Shown here: positions 43,959 to 52,789 of the stretch, in pieces | Position numbering within the stretch: the first letter of the stretch is position 1 | Layout: each line of letters begins with the position of its first letter | Source of the DNA: Paenibacillus xylanexedens | Lineage (GTDB): Bacteria; Bacillota; Bacilli; Paenibacillales; Paenibacillaceae | Assembly: GCF_001908275.1 (NCBI RefSeq) | Contig: NZ_CP018620.1 | Location: 620,001 to 684,000 of the forward strand | Length of the DNA stretch: 64,000 bases | Direction: 5' to 3' | Notes under the pieces: generated by a model | Database searches by the model: none | Told to the model about the DNA's origin: nothing | Seen by the model: the letters and a program-made list of their open reading frames with translations, nothing else | Made by a program: the position numbers and the translations under genes

Positions 43959-45236
43959 CTACTCCGGTTTATCCGTCAGCTTCACCGATACTTTCTCCAC
44001 TTTGCCATCCCGGTAGAAGGTCACTTCAATCGTATCCCCAATCTTCTTCTCATCGTACAGATATTTCCGTAGATCCAGCGTGGAGGTAATTTTTTGCCCG
44101 TCAAATTCCGTAATGACATCATTCAGCTTCATGCCGGCTTCGGATGCTGGACCAGATGCTTCCAGCACAACCACACCGCTGTCCACATGAGATGGCAGCT
44201 TCAGATCCTTACGCTGCTCGTCATCCAGTGGTGCATAAGGGTTGCTCAGATCCACCGTGTACACGCCAAGATATGGACGAGATACTTTACCGTTCAGTAA
44301 CAGAGAATCGACCGTTTTCATCACTTCGTTCATCGGAATCGCAAAGCCAAGACCTTCAACGCCGGTATCCGAGATCTTCATCGTGTTGATGCCGACCACT
44401 TTGCCGTTCAGATCGACGAGTGCACCGCCGCTATTACCTTCATTAATCGCCGCATCCGTCTGGATCACGTTTTGCTCCCAGTCGTACACCCCGTCCTGAT
44501 TAATCGATACCGGTAGAATACGATCCGTGTAACTGACAATACCGGATGTAAGCGTACCACCCAGACCGAGCGGATTTCCGATCGCCAGCACCGTTTGACC
44601 ACGCTGAAGCTTGCTGGAATCACCGATCTCCGCCACTGCACCCAGCCCTTTATCCTCTGCGGATAGTACAGCAATGTCACTTACACGGTCTTTACCGACC
44701 AGCTTCGCTTTGTGTGTCTCCCCATCTACGGTCACAATCTCCAGATCACTCGCACCCTCCACAACGTGGTGGTTGGTCATAATATAAGCTTTGCCATCTT
44801 CCTTCTTGAAAATGACCCCTGAGCCCAGCGCCGAATCTTCCATCGATAGACTGCTACCCGTTTTATGGTTCACAATGCTCACCACGGAAGGACGAACGTG
44901 TGCTGCTGCCTGGATAATCCGGTCGTATGGATCAGCTGCCTGCGCTGTCTGTGCACCGCCTCCACCACCATTACCTGTAGCATTAGCCAGCGGTAACGAA
45001 GCGGGCTGTGTGATGAAGCTAAACAGCATGACGGTCACGATGGAGCTGATCACTGAGCTAATCACAGCTACCTTAACTGTGGAACTGATTCCCGTACGTG
45101 ATCTGCGCGGATTGCTCCAGCGGTCACGTCCACGTGCTCTGCCTCCAGGGCGGATGATCTGAAGTTTGCCTTTCTGTTCAGGTTCGGCGCGTCTTGATAC
45201 TTTGGTTGAATAAAAATCGTCTCCAAACAATCCCAT
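43959..45236 (-). CDS. HtrA/DegP-like membrane-anchored serine protease
   Basis: A 425-residue S1C protease. A basic cytoplasmic N-terminus is followed by one membrane helix (about 53-75), a trypsin-like domain with catalytic His 157 (TNHHVV), Asp 187 (VSDIAVL) and Ser 269 (EGNSGGALV), and one C-terminal PDZ domain (VLEASGPASEAGMKLNDVITEFDG). It degrades or refolds damaged proteins outside the membrane. It holds the same place as B. subtilis yycK/htrC at the end of the wal region. ATG 45236 follows AAGGGGAGAGG. Separate from walJ: a 725-bp gap and a plus-strand gene intervene. Confidence 0.93.
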   Translation of the reverse strand: MGLFGDDFYSTKVSRRAEPEQKGKLQIIRPGGRARGRDRWSNPRRSRTGISSTVKVAVISSVISSIVTVMLFSFITQPASLPLANATGNGGGGGAQTAQAADPYDRIIQAAAHVRPSVVSIVNHKTGSSLSMEDSALGSGVIFKKEDGKAYIMTNHHVVEGASDLEIVTVDGETHKAKLVGKDRVSDIAVLSAEDKGLGAVAEIGDSSKLQRGQTVLAIGNPLGLGGTLTSGIVSYTDRILPVSINQDGVYDWEQNVIQTDAAINEGNSGGALVDLNGKVVGINTMKISDTGVEGLGFAIPMNEVMKTVDSLLLNGKVSRPYLGVYTVDLSNPYAPLDDEQRKDLKLPSHVDSGVVVLEASGPASEAGMKLNDVITEFDGQKITSTLDLRKYLYDEKKIGDTIEVTFYRDGKVEKVSVKLTDKPE

Positions 45237-45994
45237 CGTGATCCTCTCCCCTTCGTTGTCACGCATCAAGACCCTGACTGCCGCCTAAGTTGTCGCATGG
45301 ATCAACGATGGTGTTCTTACGTTACCCCACTCCAGCCACAGCCGAGCTTTCGATCGCTGTTACTCACAAACTCCCATCCCACTTTCAGGGTGAAATTTGT
45401 TCATCGCGTATGCTCTCGAAGTAGCTTTCCTTCAGAAAGCTTTCCGGCGAACGCTACGCTTCTCCAGCTTCGTTCTGTGTCTTTCGTTACGTGCGTACCG
45501 TAAATAACCTCTCGTTTTCCCATGCTTTTTTGCAATTTTATAAAATGGTCTTGCATATCGCCGCATCCCGGCATCAAATCAAGATACAGCGTCTATGTAC
45601 AACAGAACGGACACGCCATTCTGTCAGTGACTCTATCAATCATGCTCTCGCATTCTATGACATGCCATTTCACACGCAAAACAGCCAAAATCACAATGCT
45701 CCTCATATACTAAACACGTCAAATCACAAAAAGTTGCATATTTACGAAAATTAAAGCAAATTTCCGCTATAACGCGCTTAACAATAAAGGTCCATAGTAT
45801 CTATCACCACAAAATCCGGTCCGCTAAGCGCCATTTTGGCAAATTTGAAGAACTTTTTCACCCCTGCATAGTCACAGGTTCAGCATACAGGTCTCATCAC
45901 ACAAATGTTAGCGGCAAAAAGAGGAATGTTTTCCATCAAGCCTGACTACAATAATAGTAAAAGACAATTCGAAGCTTCATAGAGGAGGATATAT
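45237..45994. other. 758-bp gap upstream of htrA with possible repeat remnant
   Basis: No gene with a credible ribosome-binding site was found. The stretch at about 45420-45500 (GAAAGCTTTC palindrome followed by GCGAACGCTACGCTTCTCC) resembles, by memory, an interspersed unit in other Paenibacillus genomes and loosely the internal part of the repeat at 449-614. Promoters of htrA and of the gene at 45995 should lie near the two ends. Confidence 0.35.
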
Positions 45995-46207
45995 ATGGAT
46001 CGCACACGTACACTCACAGCCATGGATGAAGTTCATATGGCGGCCAAGCTGGCCGATCTCAAGGAAGAGCACTATCGCAACACGCTTGCACTCAGTACCA
46101 TCATTGAACTACTTATCGATAAAGGCATTCTGACCCGTGAGGAAGTCGAGCGCAAAGCCGCCGAACTCGACAGCTTTATGGCTCACCCACCCTATCCCAT
46201 GGCGTAG
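45995..46207 (+). CDS. Small helical protein convergent with walJ
   Basis: A 70-residue, mostly helical cytoplasmic protein (VHMAAKLADLKEEHYRNTLALSTIIELLIDKGILTREEVERKAAEL). The central pattern recalls the helical part of nitrile-hydratase-like small proteins, but no family can be named. A very good site GAGGAGG lies before the ATG. Its last 32 bases overlap the 3' end of walJ on the other strand, so transcripts of the two genes would be complementary at their ends. Confidence 0.78.
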   Translation: MDRTRTLTAMDEVHMAAKLADLKEEHYRNTLALSTIIELLIDKGILTREEVERKAAELDSFMAHPPYPMA

Positions 46208-46982
46208 GACGGTCGTAATACGTATCACAGAGTTTGAACTCATGATCCCGATAAAAACATCCACGGCTCTCCATCGCGTCGCGCACCGACATTTTCGCCA
46301 AGTCCATCATATTATGATCTCGGCTAAGATGTGCCAGATACGTGCGCTTGATGCGTCCGTTCATCAGTTCACTAAGCGCTGCACCTGCCGCTTCGTTCGA
46401 CAGATGCCCAATGTCGCTCAAAATCCGGCGCTTGGTGTTCCATGGATAACGCCCCATACGCAGCAATTCGACATCATGATTCGCCTCCAGCACCAGCACG
46501 TCGGAATCAGAGATTGCATCGCGAACCTTGTCGCTCATGTACCCGAGATCCGTTGCAACAGACAGCTTCTCCGTACCATCATCGAATGTGTACCCTACCG
46601 GCTCAGCCGCATCATGCGAGATCCCGAAGGATTCCACGCGCAGTGACCCAAAATCATGCTTTTCACCCGTCTCAAATACCCTCCGGTTTTCCTCTGGAAT
46701 CGCCCCAACCGACTTCTCCAGTGCCGCCCACGTATTCAGATTCGCGTAGATTGGTAAATTATATTTCCGAGACATCGCGCCTAGTCCTTTAATGTGATCG
46801 GAATGTTCATGTGTAACCAGAATCCCGTCCAGTTCTGCCCCAGAAATCTCCCTTTCCTGAAACAGTGCATCCAATCGCTTCGCACTAAGACCCGCGTCAA
46901 TCATGAGAGAGGTACCCCCATGCTGTATGACTGTGGCATTACCTGTCGAACCGCTGGATAACACGGTAAAATATATCCCCAT
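46176..46982 (-). CDS. walJ: WalJ, metallo-beta-lactamase-fold hydrolase
   Basis: A 268-residue MBL-fold protein. FTVLSSGSTGNATVI, the metal motif THEHSDHIKG, SHDAAEPVGYTF, VATDLGYMS, EANHDVELLRMGRYPW and LAHLSRDHN are characteristic of WalJ (YycJ). It is thought to be a nuclease or hydrolase that links the wal operon to DNA replication and cell division. It follows walI by six bases. Its 3' end overlaps a convergent small gene. Confidence 0.95.
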   Translation of the reverse strand: MGIYFTVLSSGSTGNATVIQHGGTSLMIDAGLSAKRLDALFQEREISGAELDGILVTHEHSDHIKGLGAMSRKYNLPIYANLNTWAALEKSVGAIPEENRRVFETGEKHDFGSLRVESFGISHDAAEPVGYTFDDGTEKLSVATDLGYMSDKVRDAISDSDVLVLEANHDVELLRMGRYPWNTKRRILSDIGHLSNEAAGAALSELMNGRIKRTYLAHLSRDHNMMDLAKMSVRDAMESRGCFYRDHEFKLCDTYYDRPTPWDRVGEP

Positions 46983-46988
46983 AACGCA

Positions 46989-47732
46989 TTACTCCCCTGG
47001 TTTGTCTGTCTTGGGACTGAATACATCCCCACTGATGCCCTGCACATACAACACTTCGCCACTTTCCAGCACGAACCGCCATGCCGGCATCGCTACCTGT
47101 ATATCTGAATTGAACAACTGGCCGTAATAGCCCAGCTGAATATCTTTGACAATTGCATCATTTGGCAAAAAGTTCTCGATCAGCGTTCCCAGCGCCTTCG
47201 ACGCCGGAAGCACCTGCTGATCGCTCTCCTCTGCGGTTGTAATCCGCACTGGAGTTTGACGGTAACCCGTTATTTTCTGGTCGCTGTAGAATAGCTCCAG
47301 ACTCACATTGAAGAGCGGCCATTTGCCATCCACCAGTGGGTGAAGCACAAAAGCCCCATCCTCGGCCATCAGTTGATCCAGCCGGTATGTCCCGATCTGT
47401 GGAATCTCACGCTCTAATGCATCTTCCAGCTCACTCTGCGAGAAGATCAATTTGCTATCTACAGGCTGTTCCAGTTCCATATCCACGCCAGCCTTGTCCT
47501 CTTCAATGAACTCATAGGACAACTTCGGTAGCTTCGGCGTTTCATTCGGAATCGGAGCCAGCACCTGAATGCCCTTCTCTTCCATCGCCTGCTGTGTATT
47601 ATCTGCCAGTGAGGTGAAGTCCAGATTGGCTCCGGCCGTCTCCCGCGCATCCATCCAGATCTGGTATCCCAGCACCAGATTGAGCAGCAGAAAGGCATAG
47701 ATCAACACATTTTTCGCCCGTCCCCAATCCAA
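46989..47732 (-). CDS. walI: WalI, regulator of WalK
   Basis: A 247-residue membrane-anchored protein: one N-terminal helix (VLIYAFLLLNLVLGYQIW) and an outside YycI domain (LSYEFIEEDK, VDGKWPLFNVSLELFYSDQKITGYRQ, AWRFVLESGEVLYVQG). With WalH it holds WalK in check through the membrane. The start is TTG 47732, eight bases after GGAGG, giving MDWGRAKNV, which fits the MDWNKTK-type start of B. subtilis WalI; the GTG three codons earlier lies inside the site. It is cut off from walH by about 1.9 kb of inserted DNA, so it may need another promoter. Confidence 0.93.
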   Translation of the reverse strand: MDWGRAKNVLIYAFLLLNLVLGYQIWMDARETAGANLDFTSLADNTQQAMEEKGIQVLAPIPNETPKLPKLSYEFIEEDKAGVDMELEQPVDSKLIFSQSELEDALEREIPQIGTYRLDQLMAEDGAFVLHPLVDGKWPLFNVSLELFYSDQKITGYRQTPVRITTAEESDQQVLPASKALGTLIENFLPNDAIVKDIQLGYYGQLFNSDIQVAMPAWRFVLESGEVLYVQGISGDVFSPKTDKPGE

Positions 47733-47814
47733 AACGTTCACCTCCCTCAGTTAACTGGCTGAAATACTTTCAAACACTCTTGGAAAATTGATCTCTATCC
47801 ACGTTAGCCTGCTC

Positions 47815-48010
47815 GCTAACGAACTGCACACGCCTTATATGCTCCATTTTCCGCAAGTTTGTAATCTAACGAATCTGAGAGAAGTTATTTCAATCATTCA
47901 TAGGCATTCCATCGGTTTTCACTCGTTTTCTGCCGGAATAACGTCGCTGAGGTTCGTTAGATTTTGCGTTCTAGGCTAATTCGGCATTTAAAGCGTGTCA
48001 GATTCGTTGC
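47815..48010. repeat. Nested inverted repeat, locus B (four half-units)
   Basis: Half-units at 47815-47840 and 47863-47890 (direct) and 47938-47965 and 47988-48010 (inverted), all variants of CTAACGAAYCTGAGACACGC. Order and spacing match locus A at 41964. It stands between walI and the IS110 element inside the wal operon. Confidence 0.8.
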
Positions 48011-48309
48011 TATGAACGTTTTTGTCAAGCCCATCACAAAAAGCTGCTTTTCCCCGAAGCCCTAAGCGCGGGAGTCCATATGCGAGCGACGGTTGGCACG
48101 CTGCTATCCGTGGGTTGGTTACCACATGGTATGCCTTCGTCAAGGAGAGCTTTTACAAGCTAGCCACGCACGTTCAGCCCATTAAAAGCCTAGTGCAAAC
48201 GAACCTCGTACATTCTCTCCTGAACCTTCCATGAACTCCCGGGCCTAAGGCTCCGGAGTTTCCCCCTTTTTCCTTTTAAACCATCCGTCTCTTCAAGATG
48301 AATAACAGA

Positions 48310-49428
48310 TTACTGAGCGTTCGGTAGCTCCAACGTTCGGGCGACCGCCCAAATGAACCCGGTCAGTTCCCTGGCCACCGCGGTGACCGCGACATTTTTG
48401 TGTTTGTTTAATCCATAAACTAAACGGCGGAATTTTCGGTGCAGCCGTTCCTGAGCTTTCCAGGAAATGAGCTGTATGTCCGCAGGCAGACCTTCCAAAC
48501 GGCGGGCCAAGTCCCCTTTAATCGCAGGCCGATGGCGGTAACTCCATGCCGATTCAATCAAGGTGCGACGCAATCGTCCATTTCCCGCTTTGGTGAGCGA
48601 GCCTCGTTGGGTACGGACTCCAGACGAATGCTCACGCGGAACCAGGCCCAAGTAAGCCATGAGCTGAGCAGGGGAACGGAAACGGGCAAAGGAACCAATC
48701 TCCGCAGCAAGCGTGACGGCCGTGAGAAATCCAATGCCACGCAGAGACTGTAAAATTTGAATCAAATCGGCTTTAGAGCTGGTCGCCGCCTCTTCAATCA
48801 AGGCTTTTTCCAGTCGACCGATGCGTTGCTCGATCTCGTCCATGGCATGAAGGTACTCCGTAAACGCAATCTGCATAGGCGCATTCGGGAAGGTCAGTTG
48901 TCCAAGCCATACGCGATATTTTTTCGTCCAGCGACGTTTGATTTGTTCAGGCGGATGGATCTGGTGACGCAATAAAAATTTGAGCACGCGTTGACGAGCC
49001 CGGTGAGCATCTTCTTTTGCCGATTCGCGTGCCCGAACCAATTCACGAAGCGCCTCATCTTCACGTGCTGGAACGTAAATCGGCGTAAGCTCGCCTGCAC
49101 GGAACAGACGTGCCAGTTGCTCGGCATCCCGTTGATCGGTTTTCACGTGATCGCCGGAGCGCTTGGGGATGAGTGAAGGGGCAATGACGACACAATGGGC
49201 CCCCATGGATTCGATCCAGCGGTAGGTTTCGTATCCTGTAGGACCGGCCTCATAACAAAACGAGAGGGAGCTTGCCGGACCCAATTCTTTGATGAGTTTG
49301 CGTAAGGCAGCAGGCGCATGAGCAATGGTGCCGTAATACCGCGGCTTGTCTTGACCCTCGTCAGCAATAGCAACAGAAATTTTTTCTTTGGATACATCTA
49401 AACCGATGAATTTTGTGGTAGACTTCAT
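48310..49428 (-). CDS. IS110-family transposase (DEDD recombinase)
   Basis: A 372-residue protein with both Pfam parts of the family. The N-terminal RuvC-like DEDD domain reads FIGLDVSKEKISVA (Asp 11), FCYEAGPTGYE (Glu 60) and KTDQRDAEQLARL (Asp 98, Asp 101). The C-terminal Transposase_20 domain has LRGIGFLTAVTLAAEIG, FRSPAQLMAYLGLVPREHSSG and GNGRLRRTLIESAW, including the likely catalytic Ser. The reading frame is intact, so the element could be active. AAAGGAGAG precedes the ATG. These recombinases are guided by a short RNA that pairs with donor and target DNA. Confidence 0.95.
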   Translation of the reverse strand: MKSTTKFIGLDVSKEKISVAIADEGQDKPRYYGTIAHAPAALRKLIKELGPASSLSFCYEAGPTGYETYRWIESMGAHCVVIAPSLIPKRSGDHVKTDQRDAEQLARLFRAGELTPIYVPAREDEALRELVRARESAKEDAHRARQRVLKFLLRHQIHPPEQIKRRWTKKYRVWLGQLTFPNAPMQIAFTEYLHAMDEIEQRIGRLEKALIEEAATSSKADLIQILQSLRGIGFLTAVTLAAEIGSFARFRSPAQLMAYLGLVPREHSSGVRTQRGSLTKAGNGRLRRTLIESAWSYRHRPAIKGDLARRLEGLPADIQLISWKAQERLHRKFRRLVYGLNKHKNVAVTAVARELTGFIWAVARTLELPNAQ

Positions 49429-49469
49429 AGGGATAGCTCTCCTTTGCTGTGTAGCTCTGAAATGGTGGT

Positions 49470-49600
49470 CTTCTTACTGTCCATTTTAACCTACGATGTG
49501 CAGCAATATGGAGGGCTATTTTTTTGTGGTTACGTTCATCATAGCTAGCCATTAGCCCGCTGCCCAAGGGAACCTATCATCCCACTTGGGCAGTTCACAT
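49470..49600 (-). ncRNA. Candidate IS110 bridge RNA
   Basis: On the minus strand, upstream of the transposase, three elements follow each other: a stem-loop CTGCCCAAG.../...CTTGGGCAG (49593-49560); a loop closed by GGGCTA/TAGCCC (49558-49513); and, directly adjacent, a loop closed by TCCAT/ATGGA (49512-49480). A 5' stem-loop followed by two large internal loops is the layout of known bridge RNAs (target and donor loops). The first loop contains ATGAACGT, complementary to ACGTTCAT just beyond the far end of the element (48012-48019). No promoter was assigned. The 299-bp region downstream of the transposase is an alternative place. Confidence 0.45.
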
Positions 49601-49674
49601 CTATAGACCGGAAGGTTATTCTGCACGCGTAGTGATAAAGTACAGCTACTCTTTGGTTCAAAGACTATAACCTA

Positions 49675-50955
49675 TCAAGATACGGTAGTTTCCTCCCCGT
49701 TTCCAAAGCGGATCACCCATACCGGGATCAGCTTTAGTCCGTCCTCAATCGAAGAAGGACGATATGCCGGGTACACGTCTACGACCTGACGATTCTCACC
49801 TGCGACCTTTTTAATAAGAGCCTTCAGCTTGTCTCCGCCAGGCAACTTTACCGATTTCTTCGTCTCTGCACCTTCGTTCAGGTATTCCAGTGATCGCTCA
49901 TAACTGGATACCGTCTCCTGCTGCATCTCCATACTGATCGTGCCAAAGCGGAACTGCATGGAATCCATAATCGGATAGCTACCATAATACTGTTGGAATT
50001 CAAGCTGCGTCTTGCTGTCGGCGGTCTCCAGCATCATGCGCGAACGGCCTTTCCAGCCACCATGCTGATTCACAAAGTCAACCGCAGACAACGCATCCTT
50101 CGCGGGATCAATCTGTCCCGCAGGCGGTGCCGCCGGATCGGTGTAACTGATCCAGCGCTGTTCCTGTTTTACCTGCAGACTACGTTTACTATCCGTGTAG
50201 ATCTCCGATCCATCTTTTTCCCGGATATTCCGGGTCATGCTTGGATCGAAAAACAGACTACGCTGCATTTGCTCAACCGTGAACTGCCCTGTCGGCACAT
50301 CTGCCTCAATCGTCTCCAGAGCTTCGGCTGGGATATAATACCCGCCATCCATCAGCGTATATGGCGTCCAGTTCGTACCGAAGTCAACATGCTGTTGCAC
50401 GTCTTGTACTGTCAGGTCCGCCTGCGTTGCTTCGTATACCACGTCTCCCTTGGCGCTGAAGAACAGCGCATGGGCCTTCGTTTCATTTTTGGACGTATAG
50501 ATCGAAATTCGGTTAATCGTCTCCCCTTGAAATAAGGAATCCGTCCCAAGCCTCATCACCCGCTGTAACAATGCTACGGGAATACCTTCTTTGAACAATA
50601 GCTCAAACCCAGGGTTCTCCTTGCGAATCTGATCCCAGTTCACCGATTGCACACTGCGGCGCTGAAAATCATCGAACGCCCGCCCCTGTAACCGCGAATA
50701 GATTAACTGATAGAACGTATTGCCAGGGTAAAACACCGTATGTTTATCCTCACCCAGATGAATAATCATCTGATCAGGGAAGATCAATTCTTCAATATTG
50801 CGTTCCTGACCCATATTTTCCGTCTTCACATAGTTCGTTTCTGACGTCACAATGGAATCCCCGCCTCCGGGCAAACGGTAGATCAGAAAACAACTCTGAA
50901 CCAGACTGGCTACAACAAGGGCAGCAAGCACCAAGGATTTAATCCGTTCCTTCAC
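49675..50955 (-). CDS. walH: WalH, regulator of WalK
   Basis: A 426-residue YycH protein: one N-terminal membrane helix (IKSLVLAALVVASLVQSCFLIY) and a large outside region (FPDQMIIHLGEDKHTVFYPG, FFDPSMTRNIREKDGSEIYTD, HGGWKGRSRMML). It acts with WalI on WalK. GTG 50955 lies six bases after AGGGGGTGA and gives the start VKERIKS, matching the MKRETVK-like start of Bacillus YycH; GTG 50964 is inside the site. It overlaps the walK end by 17 bp. The DNA just after its stop is the insertion zone. Confidence 0.93.
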   Translation of the reverse strand: MKERIKSLVLAALVVASLVQSCFLIYRLPGGGDSIVTSETNYVKTENMGQERNIEELIFPDQMIIHLGEDKHTVFYPGNTFYQLIYSRLQGRAFDDFQRRSVQSVNWDQIRKENPGFELLFKEGIPVALLQRVMRLGTDSLFQGETINRISIYTSKNETKAHALFFSAKGDVVYEATQADLTVQDVQQHVDFGTNWTPYTLMDGGYYIPAEALETIEADVPTGQFTVEQMQRSLFFDPSMTRNIREKDGSEIYTDSKRSLQVKQEQRWISYTDPAAPPAGQIDPAKDALSAVDFVNQHGGWKGRSRMMLETADSKTQLEFQQYYGSYPIMDSMQFRFGTISMEMQQETVSSYERSLEYLNEGAETKKSVKLPGGDKLKALIKKVAGENRQVVDVYPAYRPSSIEDGLKLIPVWVIRFGNGEETTVS

Positions 50956-52789
50956 GGTGCTCACCCCCTTTCTCCCGCATCGGCAGTGTGAACGTTACTG
51001 TCGTTCCCACATCTACTTCAGACTCCAAAGAGATGCTTCCATCATGTGCCTTCACAATTTCCCGGGCAATGGACAGTCCTAGCCCTGTGCCTCCCATACT
51101 GCGGGAACGAGCCTTGTCCACCCGATAAAACCGCTCAAAAATGCGATCCAGATCGCGCTGTGGGATACCCATTCCGGTATCCGATACCGAGATGGCAAGT
51201 GCGTGTTCATCACTGCGTCTAGCCGCAATCGTAATGGTGCCGCCTTCCAATGTATATTTCAGCGCATTGGATACGACATTATCCAGCACCTGATCAATCT
51301 GGTCACGATCCAGCGGAACAGCCGGAATATCATTCTCTACAGACAGCACAGGCTGAATATCCTTCTGATGCATCTGAAACGAGAATCGATCCGTCACTTC
51401 CTCCAGCATTTCCAGGATATCGGTTGGCTGTTTACGTAGCAAAGCCTCTTTGGAATCCAGCCGAGATAGATGCAGCAGATCCGTAACCAGTCGTATCATT
51501 CGCTCCGTCTCGTTCTGAATAACACCAACGAAACGACCGGCAAGTTGCGGATCTTCCAGTGCACCGTCATCCAGTGCTTCCGCGTAACTCTTGATCGTGG
51601 TCAGTGGTGTACGCAGTTCATGGGATACATTGGCTACGAATTCACGCCGGGATGCTTCAAGTTCTTCCTGCTCAGTAACATCCTGAAGTACGGCAATGGT
51701 TCCCGTGATCCCCCGTTCACGTCGATGAACCGGTGTGAACGTCATCCGAATAACCACAGGCTCTTCTTGTCCAGCGGGTGCAATCTGCAGCAGCGTTGAA
51801 CCTGTGAAGCCACTCGCGAGGGCTTCCGCATCCTCCGGATCAATGCCGAGTAATATGGCAAAGTGTCTTCCTTCAATATCCGCAGGATGCATACCCAGAA
51901 TGCTGCTGGCACGACGGTTTACGAGAATGACTTTACCGTACTCATCCGTAGCCACCACACCATCACTCATATTCGTCAGAATGGAGGTCAACTTCTCCTT
52001 CTCCTCTTCATTCAGTGAAAGTGCATCCCGAAGCCGGCTGGTCATATAGTTAAAAGCCCGACTGAGCTGACCAATCTCATCCGTGCCAAATACAGGTGTC
52101 TGCTGATCAAAGTTACCTTCTGCGACCGCTGTCGCTCTCCGAGTGACTTCTTTAATCGGCTGTGTAATCGTATGGGACAGGATCACGCCAAGCACCGCCG
52201 TTAACAACAAGGCAATCAGAATGCCGGAGATAAAGATTTTGTTGATTCCCTCCATCGTGGAATACAGCTCGTTCATGGATGCCGCGATGTAGACCGCACC
52301 AATGATCTTACCGCCGGACAGCACCGGCTTGGCGACGACCTTTTTGCGAACATTATCCTCGTCCACGATATATTCCTCATTGTCCCGAATGCCTTGCAGC
52401 GCACGGCTGACGACGGTCTGGGTGTTTTTGCGCCCGACATAATCCGAATGTGAACTTAGCGAGGTCGTGAGTACCTTGCCGCTGGCATCCAGCACCTGAA
52501 TCTCGGCACCATTAATGTTGAACAGATTGTTCACCAGCACACGCAGATTTTCCGTTTTGTCCTCGCCAGCTTCTGCTTCTCCACCCGCCATCGTCTCCCC
52601 CACGAGAACCGACAGCATCTCCGCACGCGCCTGCAAGTCTTCCGTAAAGTTGCTCGTTAGTGAGTTCTTCATCGCGCTCACAAAATAAACCCCGATCAAT
52701 TGCATCGCAATCAGAATCAGCAGTACATAGATAATGATCAATTTCGCCTGAATCGTTCGGAAGAACGAGAATCGCGCGAATCGGCCCAT
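50939..52789 (-). CDS. walK: WalK sensor histidine kinase
   Basis: A 616-residue kinase: membrane helix about 15-38, outside sensor domain to about 180, second helix (183-205), HAMP (206-258), PAS (about 262-370), HisKA with His 390 (FVANVSHELRTPLTT) and ATPase domain (NALKYTLEGG, SDTGMGIP, RFYRVDKARSRSMGGTGLGL). It senses the state of the wall/lipid II and phosphorylates WalR, controlling autolysins and division. The ATG overlaps the walR stop as TAATG. Confidence 0.97.
   Translation of the reverse strand: MGRFARFSFFRTIQAKLIIIYVLLILIAMQLIGVYFVSAMKNSLTSNFTEDLQARAEMLSVLVGETMAGGEAEAGEDKTENLRVLVNNLFNINGAEIQVLDASGKVLTTSLSSHSDYVGRKNTQTVVSRALQGIRDNEEYIVDEDNVRKKVVAKPVLSGGKIIGAVYIAASMNELYSTMEGINKIFISGILIALLLTAVLGVILSHTITQPIKEVTRRATAVAEGNFDQQTPVFGTDEIGQLSRAFNYMTSRLRDALSLNEEEKEKLTSILTNMSDGVVATDEYGKVILVNRRASSILGMHPADIEGRHFAILLGIDPEDAEALASGFTGSTLLQIAPAGQEEPVVIRMTFTPVHRRERGITGTIAVLQDVTEQEELEASRREFVANVSHELRTPLTTIKSYAEALDDGALEDPQLAGRFVGVIQNETERMIRLVTDLLHLSRLDSKEALLRKQPTDILEMLEEVTDRFSFQMHQKDIQPVLSVENDIPAVPLDRDQIDQVLDNVVSNALKYTLEGGTITIAARRSDEHALAISVSDTGMGIPQRDLDRIFERFYRVDKARSRSMGGTGLGLSIAREIVKAHDGSISLESEVDVGTTVTFTLPMREKGGEHREGTD

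Larger units (their letters stand above)
48011..49674 (-). mobile_element. IS110-family element inside the wal operon (ends approximate)
   Basis: The DNA between the nested repeat and the walH stop contains an intact IS110-type transposase with about 246 bp upstream and 299 bp downstream non-coding DNA. IS110 elements lack terminal inverted repeats, so exact ends cannot be read. The downstream side holds a strong hairpin (AACTCCCGGGCC/GGCTCCGGAGTT, 48234-48260). The upstream side holds a structured region that fits a bridge RNA. The transposase has the same direction as the wal genes. In Bacillus, walH and walI are directly adjacent, so this is an insertion. Confidence 0.8.

Noticed and set aside
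41332..49700. Prophage or integrative element carrying the wal segment
   Set aside because: No integrase, att repeats or phage genes; the order of housekeeping genes matches related genomes.
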